In this document: in pieces, positions 23,853-31,801 of the stretch
Layout: each line of letters opens with the position of its first letter
Position numbering within the stretch: the stretch's first letter is position 1
Origin: an uncultured Lachnospiraceae bacterium
GTDB lineage: Bacteria; Bacillota; Clostridia; Lachnospirales; Lachnospiraceae
DNA: 40,201 bases
Direction of reading: 5' to 3'
NCBI GenBank assembly: GCA_910577825.1
Contig: CAJTOK010000033.1
Span: 1-40,201 of the forward strand
Made by a program: the position numbers and the translations under genes
Notes under the pieces: model-generated
Told to the model about the DNA's origin: nothing
Database searches by the model: none
The model's input: only the letters and a program-made list of their open reading frames with translations

Positions 23853-25331
23853 TTGGAATATATATTAAACAGGGCTGAGGCGGCAGAAATTGACAGGATA
23901 TCTATAGAGGAGGCCGGGATACCGTCTGTTGTGCTTATGGAAAAGGCAGCAATGGCTGTTGCAGGCTGCGTTAGCAAGATAGCAGCCCCTGGTGCTAAAA
24001 TCCTTGCAGTATGCGGCATGGGGAATAATGGCGGTGATGGTGTTGCATGTGCAAGGATACTTAAAGAAGCTGGTTTTGATGTTAGTATTTTTCTTGCAGG
24101 CAGCAGCGCCAAGACCACAAAAGAGATGGAAATACAGGTTAATATAGCTAAAAACCTTGATGTCCGGTTTATCACAAAGCCAGAAGGCAATGAATATAAT
24201 ATTATTATAGATGCGTTATTTGGAATTGGATTATCAAGAAATATTGAAGGGGAATATGCAGAATGGGTTAACTGGATTAATTCACAGTCCTCAGAGGTTG
24301 TGGCAGCTGATATACCATCAGGCATAAATGCAGATAACGGGCAGGTATATGGATGTGCAGTTAAAGCCAGTTATACGGTAACATTTGGCAGTAATAAAAG
24401 AGGCATTGCAGTATTTCCAGGGGCAGCTTACAGCGGGAAAGTTATTGTGGCAGATATAGGTTTTCCTGCCAGGGCATTATTAAAGGCTGCGCCAAAGGCG
24501 TATACTTATAAGAAAGAGGATTTGCCATCCCTTATGCCGGAAAGGAAAGCCCGGACCAATAAGGGAAGCTTTGGCAAAGTTTTTATTATTGCTGGCTCTG
24601 CAGGAATGAGCGGGGCATGCTGCCTTGCTGCCAAAGCGGCTTACAGGGCAGGATGCGGGCTTGTAAGGGTTGCTACAGCATTACAGAATATAAATATATT
24701 AAAAACATATCTTCCAGAAGCAATAACAGGCACATATGAAGATGGCATAGCACATGGCATAGACTGGGCAGATGTAATTGCCATAGGGCCTGGCACAGGG
24801 ACAGATGAAAATGCAAAAAAACTTGTAACAGAGGTATTAAAGATAAAAGACAAACCAGTTGTAATGGATGCTGACGCATTAAATGTACTTCCTTTGCTTA
24901 TGCCAGACGGGACTGGCGCAGACAGTTATAATCTTGGGAGTAATTTTATAATAACACCCCACCTTAGGGAAATGTCAAGGCTTACAGGTGCAGATTTAAA
25001 TGATATCAAGGAGAATATAATAGATTATGCGTCATGCCATAAGAGCGGCTGCACAGTTGTTTTAAAAGATGCAAGGACTATTGTATCAGATGGCAGCAGC
25101 ATTTATATAAACACAACAGGGAATAATGCGTTAGCCACAGGAGGTTCAGGTGATGTGCTCTGCGGCATTACCGCAGGGCTTCTTGCACAGGGAATGGAAC
25201 CAATGGAGGCCGCCTGCCTTGCTGTATGTATACATGGTGCAGCAGCAGATTTATATGCAGAAAAAAAGAACAGGTATTCTATGCTTGCTTCTGATATTAT
25301 AGAAGAACTCCAGTTTATATTGCCATTCTAA
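23853..25331 (+). CDS. nnr: bifunctional NAD(P)H-hydrate epimerase/dehydratase
   Basis: Repairs damaged NADH and NADPH hydrates. The N-terminal epimerase (YjeF_N-like) shows RISIEEAGIPSVVLMEKAAM and VCGMGNNGGDGVACARIL. The C-terminal ADP-dependent dehydratase (ribokinase-like) shows GSFGKVFIIAGSAGMSGACC, AIGPGTGTDENA, VMDADALNVL, ITPHLREMSRLTG and the active-site NNALATGGSGDVLCGITAG. I choose a TTG start at 23853, giving 492 residues beginning LEYILNRAEA, because AGGAGGTG lies 6-7 bases before it. The frame is open to an ATG at 23799, but that overlaps acpS and adds a non-homologous tail. Confidence 0.95.
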   Translation: MEYILNRAEAAEIDRISIEEAGIPSVVLMEKAAMAVAGCVSKIAAPGAKILAVCGMGNNGGDGVACARILKEAGFDVSIFLAGSSAKTTKEMEIQVNIAKNLDVRFITKPEGNEYNIIIDALFGIGLSRNIEGEYAEWVNWINSQSSEVVAADIPSGINADNGQVYGCAVKASYTVTFGSNKRGIAVFPGAAYSGKVIVADIGFPARALLKAAPKAYTYKKEDLPSLMPERKARTNKGSFGKVFIIAGSAGMSGACCLAAKAAYRAGCGLVRVATALQNINILKTYLPEAITGTYEDGIAHGIDWADVIAIGPGTGTDENAKKLVTEVLKIKDKPVVMDADALNVLPLLMPDGTGADSYNLGSNFIITPHLREMSRLTGADLNDIKENIIDYASCHKSGCTVVLKDARTIVSDGSSIYINTTGNNALATGGSGDVLCGITAGLLAQGMEPMEAACLAVCIHGAAADLYAEKKNRYSMLASDIIEELQFILPF

Positions 25332-25358
25332 GCATAATGGATACCAAGGGGTATAGAG

Positions 25359-26534
25359 ATGGAAAATATTAAGAAATATTACAGGGTACAGGCAGAAATT
25401 AACCTTGATGCAATATACCAGAATGTTGTTAATGCAAAGAAGCTTTTAAAGCCTGGAACAAAGATTATGGCCGTGGTCAAAGCTGATGGTTACGGGCATG
25501 GTGCCGTGGAAACAGCAGGTGTGCTTGATAATATAGTTGATGCGTATGGTGTTGCAATACTGGAAGAGGGAATTGAATTAAGGCAGGCAGGTTTTACAAA
25601 GCCTGTGTTAATATTTGGGTTCACCCCGGAACCCCAGTATATGGCAATGATAGATTATAATATATCCACAGCTGTATTCCAGTATGATATGGCAGAAAAG
25701 ATATCCAGGGCAGCAGTAAAATCCGGCAAAAAGGCACACATACATATTGCACTTGATACAGGCATGGGTCGTATCGGTTTTAAACAGGATAATGAAAGCC
25801 TTGGAATAATTAAAAATATTGCAAAACTTCCAGGAATTTTAATTGATGGGTGTTTTACGCATTTTGCAAGAATGGATGAGAAGGACAAAACAAAGTCCAT
25901 GTTACAGTACAGCCGTTATATGTCATTTGTAAAGCGTATTGAAGATGCTGGCATAGAGCTGCCATTAAAACATGTTTCAAACAGTGCAGGTATTATAGAG
26001 ATGCAAAAAGCCCACCTTGATATGGTACGGGATGGCATATCTTTATATGGCATGTACCCTTCAGATGAAGTGGATAAAGGGCGTTTAAAGCTTGTGCCGG
26101 CAATGGAACTTAAAGCATATGTATCTTTTGTAAAAACAGTAGAAGCAGGTTCAGAAATCAGTTATGGCGGCACATTTACAACAACAAGGAAAACAGAAAT
26201 TGCAACCATACCTGTGGGATATGCGGACGGGTATCCGCGGTCACTTTCAGGCAGGGGTTATGTATTAATACATGGCAGGCGTGCCCCAATACTCGGACGG
26301 GTCTGTATGGACCAGTTTATGGCAGATGTAACAGATATAGGCGGTGTAAAGGAGGGGGATACTGTAACATTAGCAGGGCGTGACGGTGACGGGTATATCT
26401 CCATAGAAGAAATAGCAGGAATGGCACATTCATTTAATTATGAATTTGTATGTGGTATAGGGAAAAGAGTCCCAAGGGTGTATTACAGGAAAGGGAAAGC
26501 CATTAAAACAAAGGACTGTTATCCGGAATATTAA
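25359..26534 (+). CDS. alr: alanine racemase
   Basis: PLP-dependent interconversion of L- and D-alanine for peptidoglycan. The protein has 391 residues: PLP lysine Lys41 in MAVVKADGYGHGA, HIALDTGMGRIGF, THFARMDEKDK, HVSNSAGI, the catalytic Tyr in EISYGGTFTT, then VGYADGYPRSLSGRGYVLI and GRVCMDQFMADVT. Ribosome site AAGGGG. It lies upstream of mazF, in the order seen in Bacillus. Confidence 0.96.
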   Translation: MENIKKYYRVQAEINLDAIYQNVVNAKKLLKPGTKIMAVVKADGYGHGAVETAGVLDNIVDAYGVAILEEGIELRQAGFTKPVLIFGFTPEPQYMAMIDYNISTAVFQYDMAEKISRAAVKSGKKAHIHIALDTGMGRIGFKQDNESLGIIKNIAKLPGILIDGCFTHFARMDEKDKTKSMLQYSRYMSFVKRIEDAGIELPLKHVSNSAGIIEMQKAHLDMVRDGISLYGMYPSDEVDKGRLKLVPAMELKAYVSFVKTVEAGSEISYGGTFTTTRKTEIATIPVGYADGYPRSLSGRGYVLIHGRRAPILGRVCMDQFMADVTDIGGVKEGDTVTLAGRDGDGYISIEEIAGMAHSFNYEFVCGIGKRVPRVYYRKGKAIKTKDCYPEY

Positions 26535-26688
26535 CCAGTTAAAGATAAAAATATAAACGTTTACGAATACTTATCTGCAAATATGGAAAAGATAGGAAGG
26601 AGAAGATTAAAAATACATATATGGACCGGTAAAAGACGGTTTGCTTCTCGAAAACATTGAATTGGAGCGTGGACGTTTTGAATATTAG
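26535..26688 (+). pseudogene. alr-mazF gap with possible frameshifted remnant of a small coupled gene
   Basis: The usual antitoxin gene is absent from this gap. Two partial frames can be joined. One has AGGAGAAG nearby and reads MEKIGRRRLKIHI from ATG 26583. The other reads YGPVKDGLLLENIELERGRF and stops at 26686-26688, overlapping the mazF start by 11 bases. The switch would occur in a TA-repeat (about 26610-26615), where gain of one TA would connect them. This is suggestive only; the short combined product does not resemble a known MazE. Confidence 0.25.
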
Positions 26689-27103
26689 ACGTGGAGATAT
26701 ATTTTTTGCTGATTTACGGCCGGTAGTAGGCTCTGAACAGGGAGGCATACGTCCTGTACTGGTTATACAGAATGATATGGGCAACAGGCACAGCCCTACA
26801 GTAATCTGTGCTGCAATTACATCTAAAATGAATAAGGCAAAACTGCCTACACATGTTGCACTTGAAGTTAAAAAGTATGATATAATCAAAGATTCAGTAA
26901 TCCTGCTTGAACAGATAAGGACTATTGATAAATCAAGGCTGCGTGAAAAGGTATGCCATCTGGATGATGAAATACTTAATAAGATAGATAAGGCATTATG
27001 TATAAGCCTTGCACTCGGTGAAGAATACCAGGGCGCAGAAAGGCTGCACAAAGGTACAGTTCTAAGAGGGATAGCAGAAAAAGAGGCCGCAGGTAATTTA
27101 TGA
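26678..27103 (+). CDS. mazF: MazF/PemK-family mRNA interferase
   Basis: Sequence-specific endoribonuclease toxin, very close in pattern to Bacillus NdoA: RRGDIFFADLRPVVGSEQGG, RPVLVIQNDMGNRHSPT, AAITSKMNKAKLPTHV, DSVILLEQIRTIDKSRL and EILNKIDKALCISLAL. A TTG start at 26678 (read as MNIRRGD) aligns with the NdoA start and has GGAG ten bases before it; the frame extends 21 bases further upstream. No intact antitoxin gene lies between alr and this gene. The stop overlaps rlmH as ATGA. Confidence 0.93.
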   Translation: MNIRRGDIFFADLRPVVGSEQGGIRPVLVIQNDMGNRHSPTVICAAITSKMNKAKLPTHVALEVKKYDIIKDSVILLEQIRTIDKSRLREKVCHLDDEILNKIDKALCISLALGEEYQGAERLHKGTVLRGIAEKEAAGNL

Positions 27104-27579
27104 AGATAACAATATTAGCAGTAGGGAAGATAAAAGAAAAATATTTAGAAAATGCAGTACAGGAATATAAAAAGCGCCTTGGCAGGTACTGCAGGCTGGA
27201 AATAATAGAAGTTGCTGATGAGAAAACCCCTGGTAATTCAGGTACTGCTGAAGAAAGCATAATACGTGCAAGGGAAGGTGTGAGGCTGGAAAAATACATA
27301 AAAAGTGATGCCTATATAATTGCACTTGCAATTAACGGGGAACAGATGTCTTCAGAAGCCTTTGCAGATAAAATAAACAGGCTCGGCATAAACGGAACAA
27401 GCCACATTATCTTTATAATAGGGGGTTCAATAGGGCTTGATAATAGTATATTAAATATGGCCGCCTGCAAATTAAGCTTTTCAGAAATGACATTCCCCCA
27501 CCAGCTTATGAGGGTAATACTTTTAGAGCAGGTATACAGGGCATACAGGATAATAAACGGTGAACCATACCATAAATAA
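27100..27579 (+). CDS. rlmH: 23S rRNA (pseudouridine1915-N3)-methyltransferase RlmH
   Basis: SPOUT methyltransferase modifying helix 69 of 23S rRNA. The protein has 159 residues: MKITILAVGKIKEKYLENAV at the N-terminus, IIFIIGGSIGLDNSIL as the SAM-binding knot, and SFSEMTFPHQLMRVILLEQV followed by YRAYRIINGEPYHK at the C-terminus. Complete. ATGA overlap with mazF. Confidence 0.97.
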   Translation: MKITILAVGKIKEKYLENAVQEYKKRLGRYCRLEIIEVADEKTPGNSGTAEESIIRAREGVRLEKYIKSDAYIIALAINGEQMSSEAFADKINRLGINGTSHIIFIIGGSIGLDNSILNMAACKLSFSEMTFPHQLMRVILLEQVYRAYRIINGEPYHK

Positions 27580-27637
27580 TTATAGTTGCAGGGGGTTTTA
27601 AAGTGGAATATAATTTATAAGAACCTAAAGTTGCAAC

Positions 27638-27689
27638 AAAATAACAAAAAAATTTTATTGCTTTTAAGCATAATGTTTCCTGTTATTTT
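27638..27689. terminator. probable terminator between rlmH and DUF3368 gene
   Basis: AAAATAACA (27638-27646) can pair with TGTTATTTT (27681-27689), with an inner TTATTGCTT/AAGCATAA stem, followed by a T-rich run on the plus strand. AT-rich and so not strong. Confidence 0.4.
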
Positions 27690-28189
27690 TCTTTATATTT
27701 TCTGGCAGTATCCAGAAGTGTTTCATACAACTCCTTTTTAATATGCCTGCCAGAGTTTTTAAGGATTTCAACTGATTCTGTAATTTCTGTATATGTAACC
27801 AGTTGTTTTTCTAAAGCAATTAAAAGTATTCCTATAGTGCCCATTATTTTTATACCCATTTGCCTGGCAACATTCCGTCCTTTGATTTCGTCAACTAAAA
27901 GTAAATTTCCATTTTGTTCATCCACCAGCACAATAGCTTCGCTTTCACCAATATCAAGTCCTGTTGCTGTACGTAAAATTCTGGCAGTTTTTTTACTGGA
28001 AATACATACCACATGTATATACTTGCAATTTTTTATTTCTTCTGCTTCATTTTTAAAAGATGGATTTTTAGTTAATTCATGGTATACGGCTTCTGGGATT
28101 AAAATATATCCAAATAATTCTGTAAGTAATACCAGTTTATTTATTTTCATTAATGAAATCAAAGGCGTTGTATCTGCAATTACAATCAT
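27683..28189 (-). CDS. DUF3368 PIN-like protein, putative toxin
   Basis: Protein of 168 residues of the DUF3368 family, a PIN-domain relative expected to be a metal-dependent RNase. Seen: VIADTTPLISLMKI at the N-terminus (first acidic residue), GLDIGESEAIVLVDE (central acidic residues) and LLVDEIKGRNVARQMGIKIM followed by GTIGILL (third acidic site). The start overlaps the upstream UPF0175 gene as ATGA (28186-28189), the standard arrangement for a UPF0175/DUF3368 toxin-antitoxin-type pair. Toxicity is inference from family and context. Confidence 0.85.
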   Translation of the reverse strand: MIVIADTTPLISLMKINKLVLLTELFGYILIPEAVYHELTKNPSFKNEAEEIKNCKYIHVVCISSKKTARILRTATGLDIGESEAIVLVDEQNGNLLLVDEIKGRNVARQMGIKIMGTIGILLIALEKQLVTYTEITESVEILKNSGRHIKKELYETLLDTARKYKEK

Positions 28190-28467
28190 ACAAGGTTATT
28201 CTCCAGTTCATGGAATGTTTTAATATCTTCTTCTACTTCTGAAAAATCCATACTATAATATGGTAATCCTAAATCTTCATATAAATTAATTAAGTCATAT
28301 TTATTTATTCCTAATATTTCTGCTGCCCGTCCATGGGAGATGGAAAGATTATGGATGTATGGGTATAAAAGCATTGCATTTATTTGCAGTTCTGTTTTTT
28401 TATCAGGTTTTTCTAAGAATGTTTTCATCTCATAAGGTATTTTAATTTCATATGCAACTAAATCCAT
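28186..28467 (-). CDS. UPF0175-family putative antitoxin
   Basis: Protein of 93 residues of UPF0175, small DNA-binding proteins often paired with DUF3368 PIN proteins. The central helix-turn-helix-like part is ISHGRAAEILGINKYDLINL, followed by EDLGLPYYSMDFSEVEED, a family hallmark. Ribosome site AGGGAGG. It is translated first and coupled to the toxin gene by ATGA, as expected of an antitoxin. Promoter at 28498-28526. Confidence 0.85.
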   Translation of the reverse strand: MDLVAYEIKIPYEMKTFLEKPDKKTELQINAMLLYPYIHNLSISHGRAAEILGINKYDLINLYEDLGLPYYSMDFSEVEEDIKTFHELENNLV

Positions 28468-28497
28468 ATTTTAAACCTCCCTTAATTTTATATTTGT

Positions 28498-28526
28498 ATT
28501 ATATATCTGGTGTTTATTTCTTGCAA
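28498..28526 (-). promoter_or_regulatory. sigma-A promoter for the UPF0175/DUF3368 pair
   Basis: On the minus strand TTGCAA (28526-28521), 17-base spacer, TATAAT (28503-28498), 31 bases before the start codon. Confidence 0.75.
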
Positions 28527-28637
28527 TATATAATTTTATAATAATATCATTTTTATTGTAGATAGATGGATGGATTTATGGTAAAATAAATATAATGTAT
28601 AATGACAGAATGTAAAAGTGGCAAGGTGGTGGTTTAA

Positions 28638-29885
28638 ATGGATATACTGGAATATTTAAAAAAGCGGCAGAGTGAACTTGAATATAAGAGCCACCCGGTG
28701 GCAGACCAGGATGAGAGGTTTAAGTATCTGTACTGTTATGGGCTTGGTGTTATGGCAGTTGGCAATTTAAAGGCAGTTACAGAACTGCAGCCTTCTTTTG
28801 AGGCAGTCCTTGACAGTATATATATTTCACAGAAAAGCAGGAACCAGGTAATTGTTGATATTAATAATTATTTTGATTTCAGGATTGCGGAATTTTTTAA
28901 AAGGATTAACAGCAAAGAGGCCCAGTATTGTTTTATGGCTGATATTTACAAGCTTTACAGGCTTGCCTTGTGGTCACAGGATTACTGCAGGGGGATACTT
29001 GGCAATTATTTAAAGGTTTTCAGGTTTTCAGATGCAGAGTGCAGTTTTTTTGAAAAGTTTAACAAGGCTGCGCAGGAAAAAAATGTGGAGGCAGCAGTTA
29101 AGTATTACAAGGAATTTAAGAATGAAGGCTATGATATAAGTTACCAGATTCTTGTGTATTTTTTCCCGGAATTTGAAATGGAAGAGCATTACAAGGATAT
29201 ACATATAGAACCTGGAAAGACGGTGGCTTTTGACAAGCCTGTAGTAATTGACGGGGACATTACAGTAGAACGTGGCGGTTCGCTTCTTATTAATGGCGCT
29301 TTTGTAAGCATGAAAGGTTCTGTAAGCACTGTTGGCGGAAGGATACGTTTAAAAGGTGCAAGGGTAAGGGTAGAGGAATGTGGGAGCGGGTTCTGGATGG
29401 ATTTTAAAGAAACTGCAGTTGTAAATATTGAGGATTCATTTATTGACTGTGGCAAGGCATGTGGTTTCCTAAGGCAGGAAGCAGGCCGGCTTATTATAAG
29501 CAGAAGTGAGATAAAGCGGACAGAAGGGGAGAGGGCTGTAAGTTTTAACGGGCTTTCTTCTGTTATAGAGAATACAGAGTTTTATAGTAATGTTTCAGGG
29601 GCAATAGGGATTTACGGCTCTGCCAAAATGGTTCTTGGCCAGTGCAGCTTTAATGATGCTTCGGCAGATTATGGCGGGGCAGTGTATTCTGAATCCATAG
29701 GGAATGTAAAGATTGAAAGATGCAATTTTAACAGGTGCAGGGCAGATTACCTTGGCGGGGCAGTATATTTTAAGTACCAGAAGTTCGGACAGTATGTAAA
29801 GGACTGTGAATGTAATGCCTGTATTCCACAGGATACATGTATATTTAATGTATATGACGATGATGTAGAATTAAAAGTGCGTTAA
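28638..29885 (+). CDS. cytoplasmic beta-helix protein with helical N-terminus (first of a pair)
   Basis: Protein of 415 residues. Residues 1-190 are predicted helical and not recognised. From about residue 197 (KTVAFDKPVVIDGDITVERG) to the end there is a right-handed parallel beta-helix pattern: short strands with Gly, Asn and Val turns and repeated N/D-C or G-G-A-V-Y motifs (DYGGAVYSESIGNVKIERCN, LGGAVYFKYQ). Such repeats usually bind or cleave polysaccharide, but there is no signal peptide, membrane helix or anchor, so it should stay inside the cell. The next gene, 12 bases on, has the same layout. Function unknown. Confidence 0.75.
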   Translation: MDILEYLKKRQSELEYKSHPVADQDERFKYLYCYGLGVMAVGNLKAVTELQPSFEAVLDSIYISQKSRNQVIVDINNYFDFRIAEFFKRINSKEAQYCFMADIYKLYRLALWSQDYCRGILGNYLKVFRFSDAECSFFEKFNKAAQEKNVEAAVKYYKEFKNEGYDISYQILVYFFPEFEMEEHYKDIHIEPGKTVAFDKPVVIDGDITVERGGSLLINGAFVSMKGSVSTVGGRIRLKGARVRVEECGSGFWMDFKETAVVNIEDSFIDCGKACGFLRQEAGRLIISRSEIKRTEGERAVSFNGLSSVIENTEFYSNVSGAIGIYGSAKMVLGQCSFNDASADYGGAVYSESIGNVKIERCNFNRCRADYLGGAVYFKYQKFGQYVKDCECNACIPQDTCIFNVYDDDVELKVR

Positions 29886-29897
29886 GGGGGTGGCAGC

Positions 29898-31751
29898 ATG
29901 ATTTTAGATACACTTACAAAGTTTAATATGAGGCGCAAGCTCTGGATGACACCAGAACACCCGCTGTGCACAATGCCAAAGGGTTTTAAAGTTATGTACA
30001 TTTCTGCCCTTATACTCCAGGCACAGCTTGTTAAGAAAACAGGGCTTCTTAATAATTATGAACTCGAACGCCTTGTAAAGTCCGGGTTTAAGCTGGATTC
30101 CTCTGATTTTGCATGGGCACTCCGTACATCAGGGGACAAGGCAGCGGTTACCGGGTGGCTGCTTGACAATCTTAACCAGGACAGGGAACGGGCTTTTTTT
30201 ATAATGGATTTGGTCAATGTTTCAATAAATGACGGGGATATAGAAGAGGACAGCAGCAAATCCATAGAACTTTTTGCAAAGATGCTTGGCGTGGCAGATG
30301 AAAGGCTCAACCTGCTGCATAGGTTTACCACATATGCGTACAGTGAAGATATAAGGGAATGCCAGAGGTTTGCAGCTTTAATTGAAGAAAGGGTTCCAGG
30401 CATAGGGGTTACAGATTTAAAATATTACATAATGCAGCTTACGGAAACCGTTGATTTTACCCAGAAGATACTTGATGAAAAGAAGGATTACAGAATTATT
30501 GACAGATGCAATATTTATGAAGATATTGTTTTAAATAAAGGAATGAGGCTGGTTATAGACAATGCAGTTGTAAGGATATTTGGCAATATACTTCTTAATG
30601 GCGGCTGCCTTATTATAAATAATTCCAAAATTGTACGCAAATCAGGACGCCACAGGTCATGTATAAATTTACAGGCAGCAGGCAGCAGGGTGGAACTTTA
30701 TTCTGCAGAGGCTGACTGCCGCAATTACGGGATGTTTATAAGGGCAGAGGAAGGCACAGTAATTATAGAAAATTCAAATATCCGCCATACTTCCAGGGGT
30801 GCGGCGGTGCGTTTCTGGGGAAAGGAACTTTCAGTAACAGGCACAGGTTTTTATGAATGTTATTCACCAGAGGACGGCGGGGCAGTTATGGCAAGAGGCG
30901 GGAGGGCAGTTATAAAAGACTGCAGTTTCAATGACTGCGAAGCAAAACGCGGCGGGGCAGTTTACGGGACAGACGGGACTGTTATATCAGGGTGCAGTTT
31001 TACAAGATGCAATGTAGCAGATTACGGTGCAGCAGTATATTACTCAGGGACAATGGAGGGAAATGCCGTTAAACTTGAATATTCAGACTGCCACCCGGCA
31101 GGTGCTGAAATTGTGCAGCACCTGGCATTGCCCAGGGAACTGCTGGTTAAGGATGAATACCATATCAGTATGTCTACTATAATTGACTGCCCTGTTTCAG
31201 TAGGGATAAATGGCAGGCTGGTAATTGAAGATGCAAATATTTATCTTAATTACCCTTTGCGCTGTTCTGGCAGCCTTGTAACCATTAATTCAAAGATTGT
31301 ATCAAACCGTCTTGAAGGGGGCGACATGATATACCTTGACAATGCCAAAGAGTGCAGCATATACCATTGTGAACTGGATGGCATGTTAAAGACAGGCGGG
31401 ATTAATTTATTAAATACACGCATAAATATAGCAAAATCCCTTTTCCGGAATATGGATGGCGGCAGGGCAGTTTATAATGCCTACCAGCCGGAAATATCAG
31501 GCTGTATATTTAACTTCTGCCAGAAAGGCGCAATATACAGCCAGGGAGGCAGCATAGAAAGATGTGTGTTTATAAACTGCCGTGCAAAAAGCGGTGCAGG
31601 CATACAGATGTATGGCAGGAGGGGCAGTATAAAGAACTGTATATTCAGGAGATGCGTATCAGAATACAGTGGCGGTGCCATTGACAGGGTGGCAGGCATG
31701 AAAGTGGAGAAATGTATATATGAGGACTGCAGGCCGGATAATATTTCATAA
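29898..31751 (+). CDS. cytoplasmic beta-helix protein with TerB-like helical N-terminus (second of a pair)
   Basis: Protein of 617 residues, a distant and longer paralogue of the preceding gene. Residues 1-190 are helical; FIMDLVNVSINDGDIEEDSS with IELFAKMLGV resembles the acidic TerB-type helical pattern. Residues about 205-617 form a long beta-helix with repeated motifs: GGAVMARGGRAVIKDCSFND, RGGAVYGTDGTVISGCSF, GAGIQMYGRRGSIKNCIF and SGGAIDRVAGMKVEKC. Many Cys residues recur at the N-C and D-C turn positions. No export signal. Ribosome site AAGGGGGTGG; 12 bases separate it from the first gene, so they are cotranscribed. Confidence 0.75.
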   Translation: MILDTLTKFNMRRKLWMTPEHPLCTMPKGFKVMYISALILQAQLVKKTGLLNNYELERLVKSGFKLDSSDFAWALRTSGDKAAVTGWLLDNLNQDRERAFFIMDLVNVSINDGDIEEDSSKSIELFAKMLGVADERLNLLHRFTTYAYSEDIRECQRFAALIEERVPGIGVTDLKYYIMQLTETVDFTQKILDEKKDYRIIDRCNIYEDIVLNKGMRLVIDNAVVRIFGNILLNGGCLIINNSKIVRKSGRHRSCINLQAAGSRVELYSAEADCRNYGMFIRAEEGTVIIENSNIRHTSRGAAVRFWGKELSVTGTGFYECYSPEDGGAVMARGGRAVIKDCSFNDCEAKRGGAVYGTDGTVISGCSFTRCNVADYGAAVYYSGTMEGNAVKLEYSDCHPAGAEIVQHLALPRELLVKDEYHISMSTIIDCPVSVGINGRLVIEDANIYLNYPLRCSGSLVTINSKIVSNRLEGGDMIYLDNAKECSIYHCELDGMLKTGGINLLNTRINIAKSLFRNMDGGRAVYNAYQPEISGCIFNFCQKGAIYSQGGSIERCVFINCRAKSGAGIQMYGRRGSIKNCIFRRCVSEYSGGAIDRVAGMKVEKCIYEDCRPDNIS

Positions 31752-31757
31752 ACAGCA

Positions 31758-31795
31758 AAAAGGATAATACAGCATAAAGCAGGTATTATCCTTTT
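31758..31795. terminator. bidirectional terminator
   Basis: AAAAGGATAATAC (31758-31770) pairs perfectly with GTATTATCCTTTT (31783-31795) between the convergent beta-helix and CNNM genes. Confidence 0.9.
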
Positions 31796-31801
31796 AATTA
31801 T

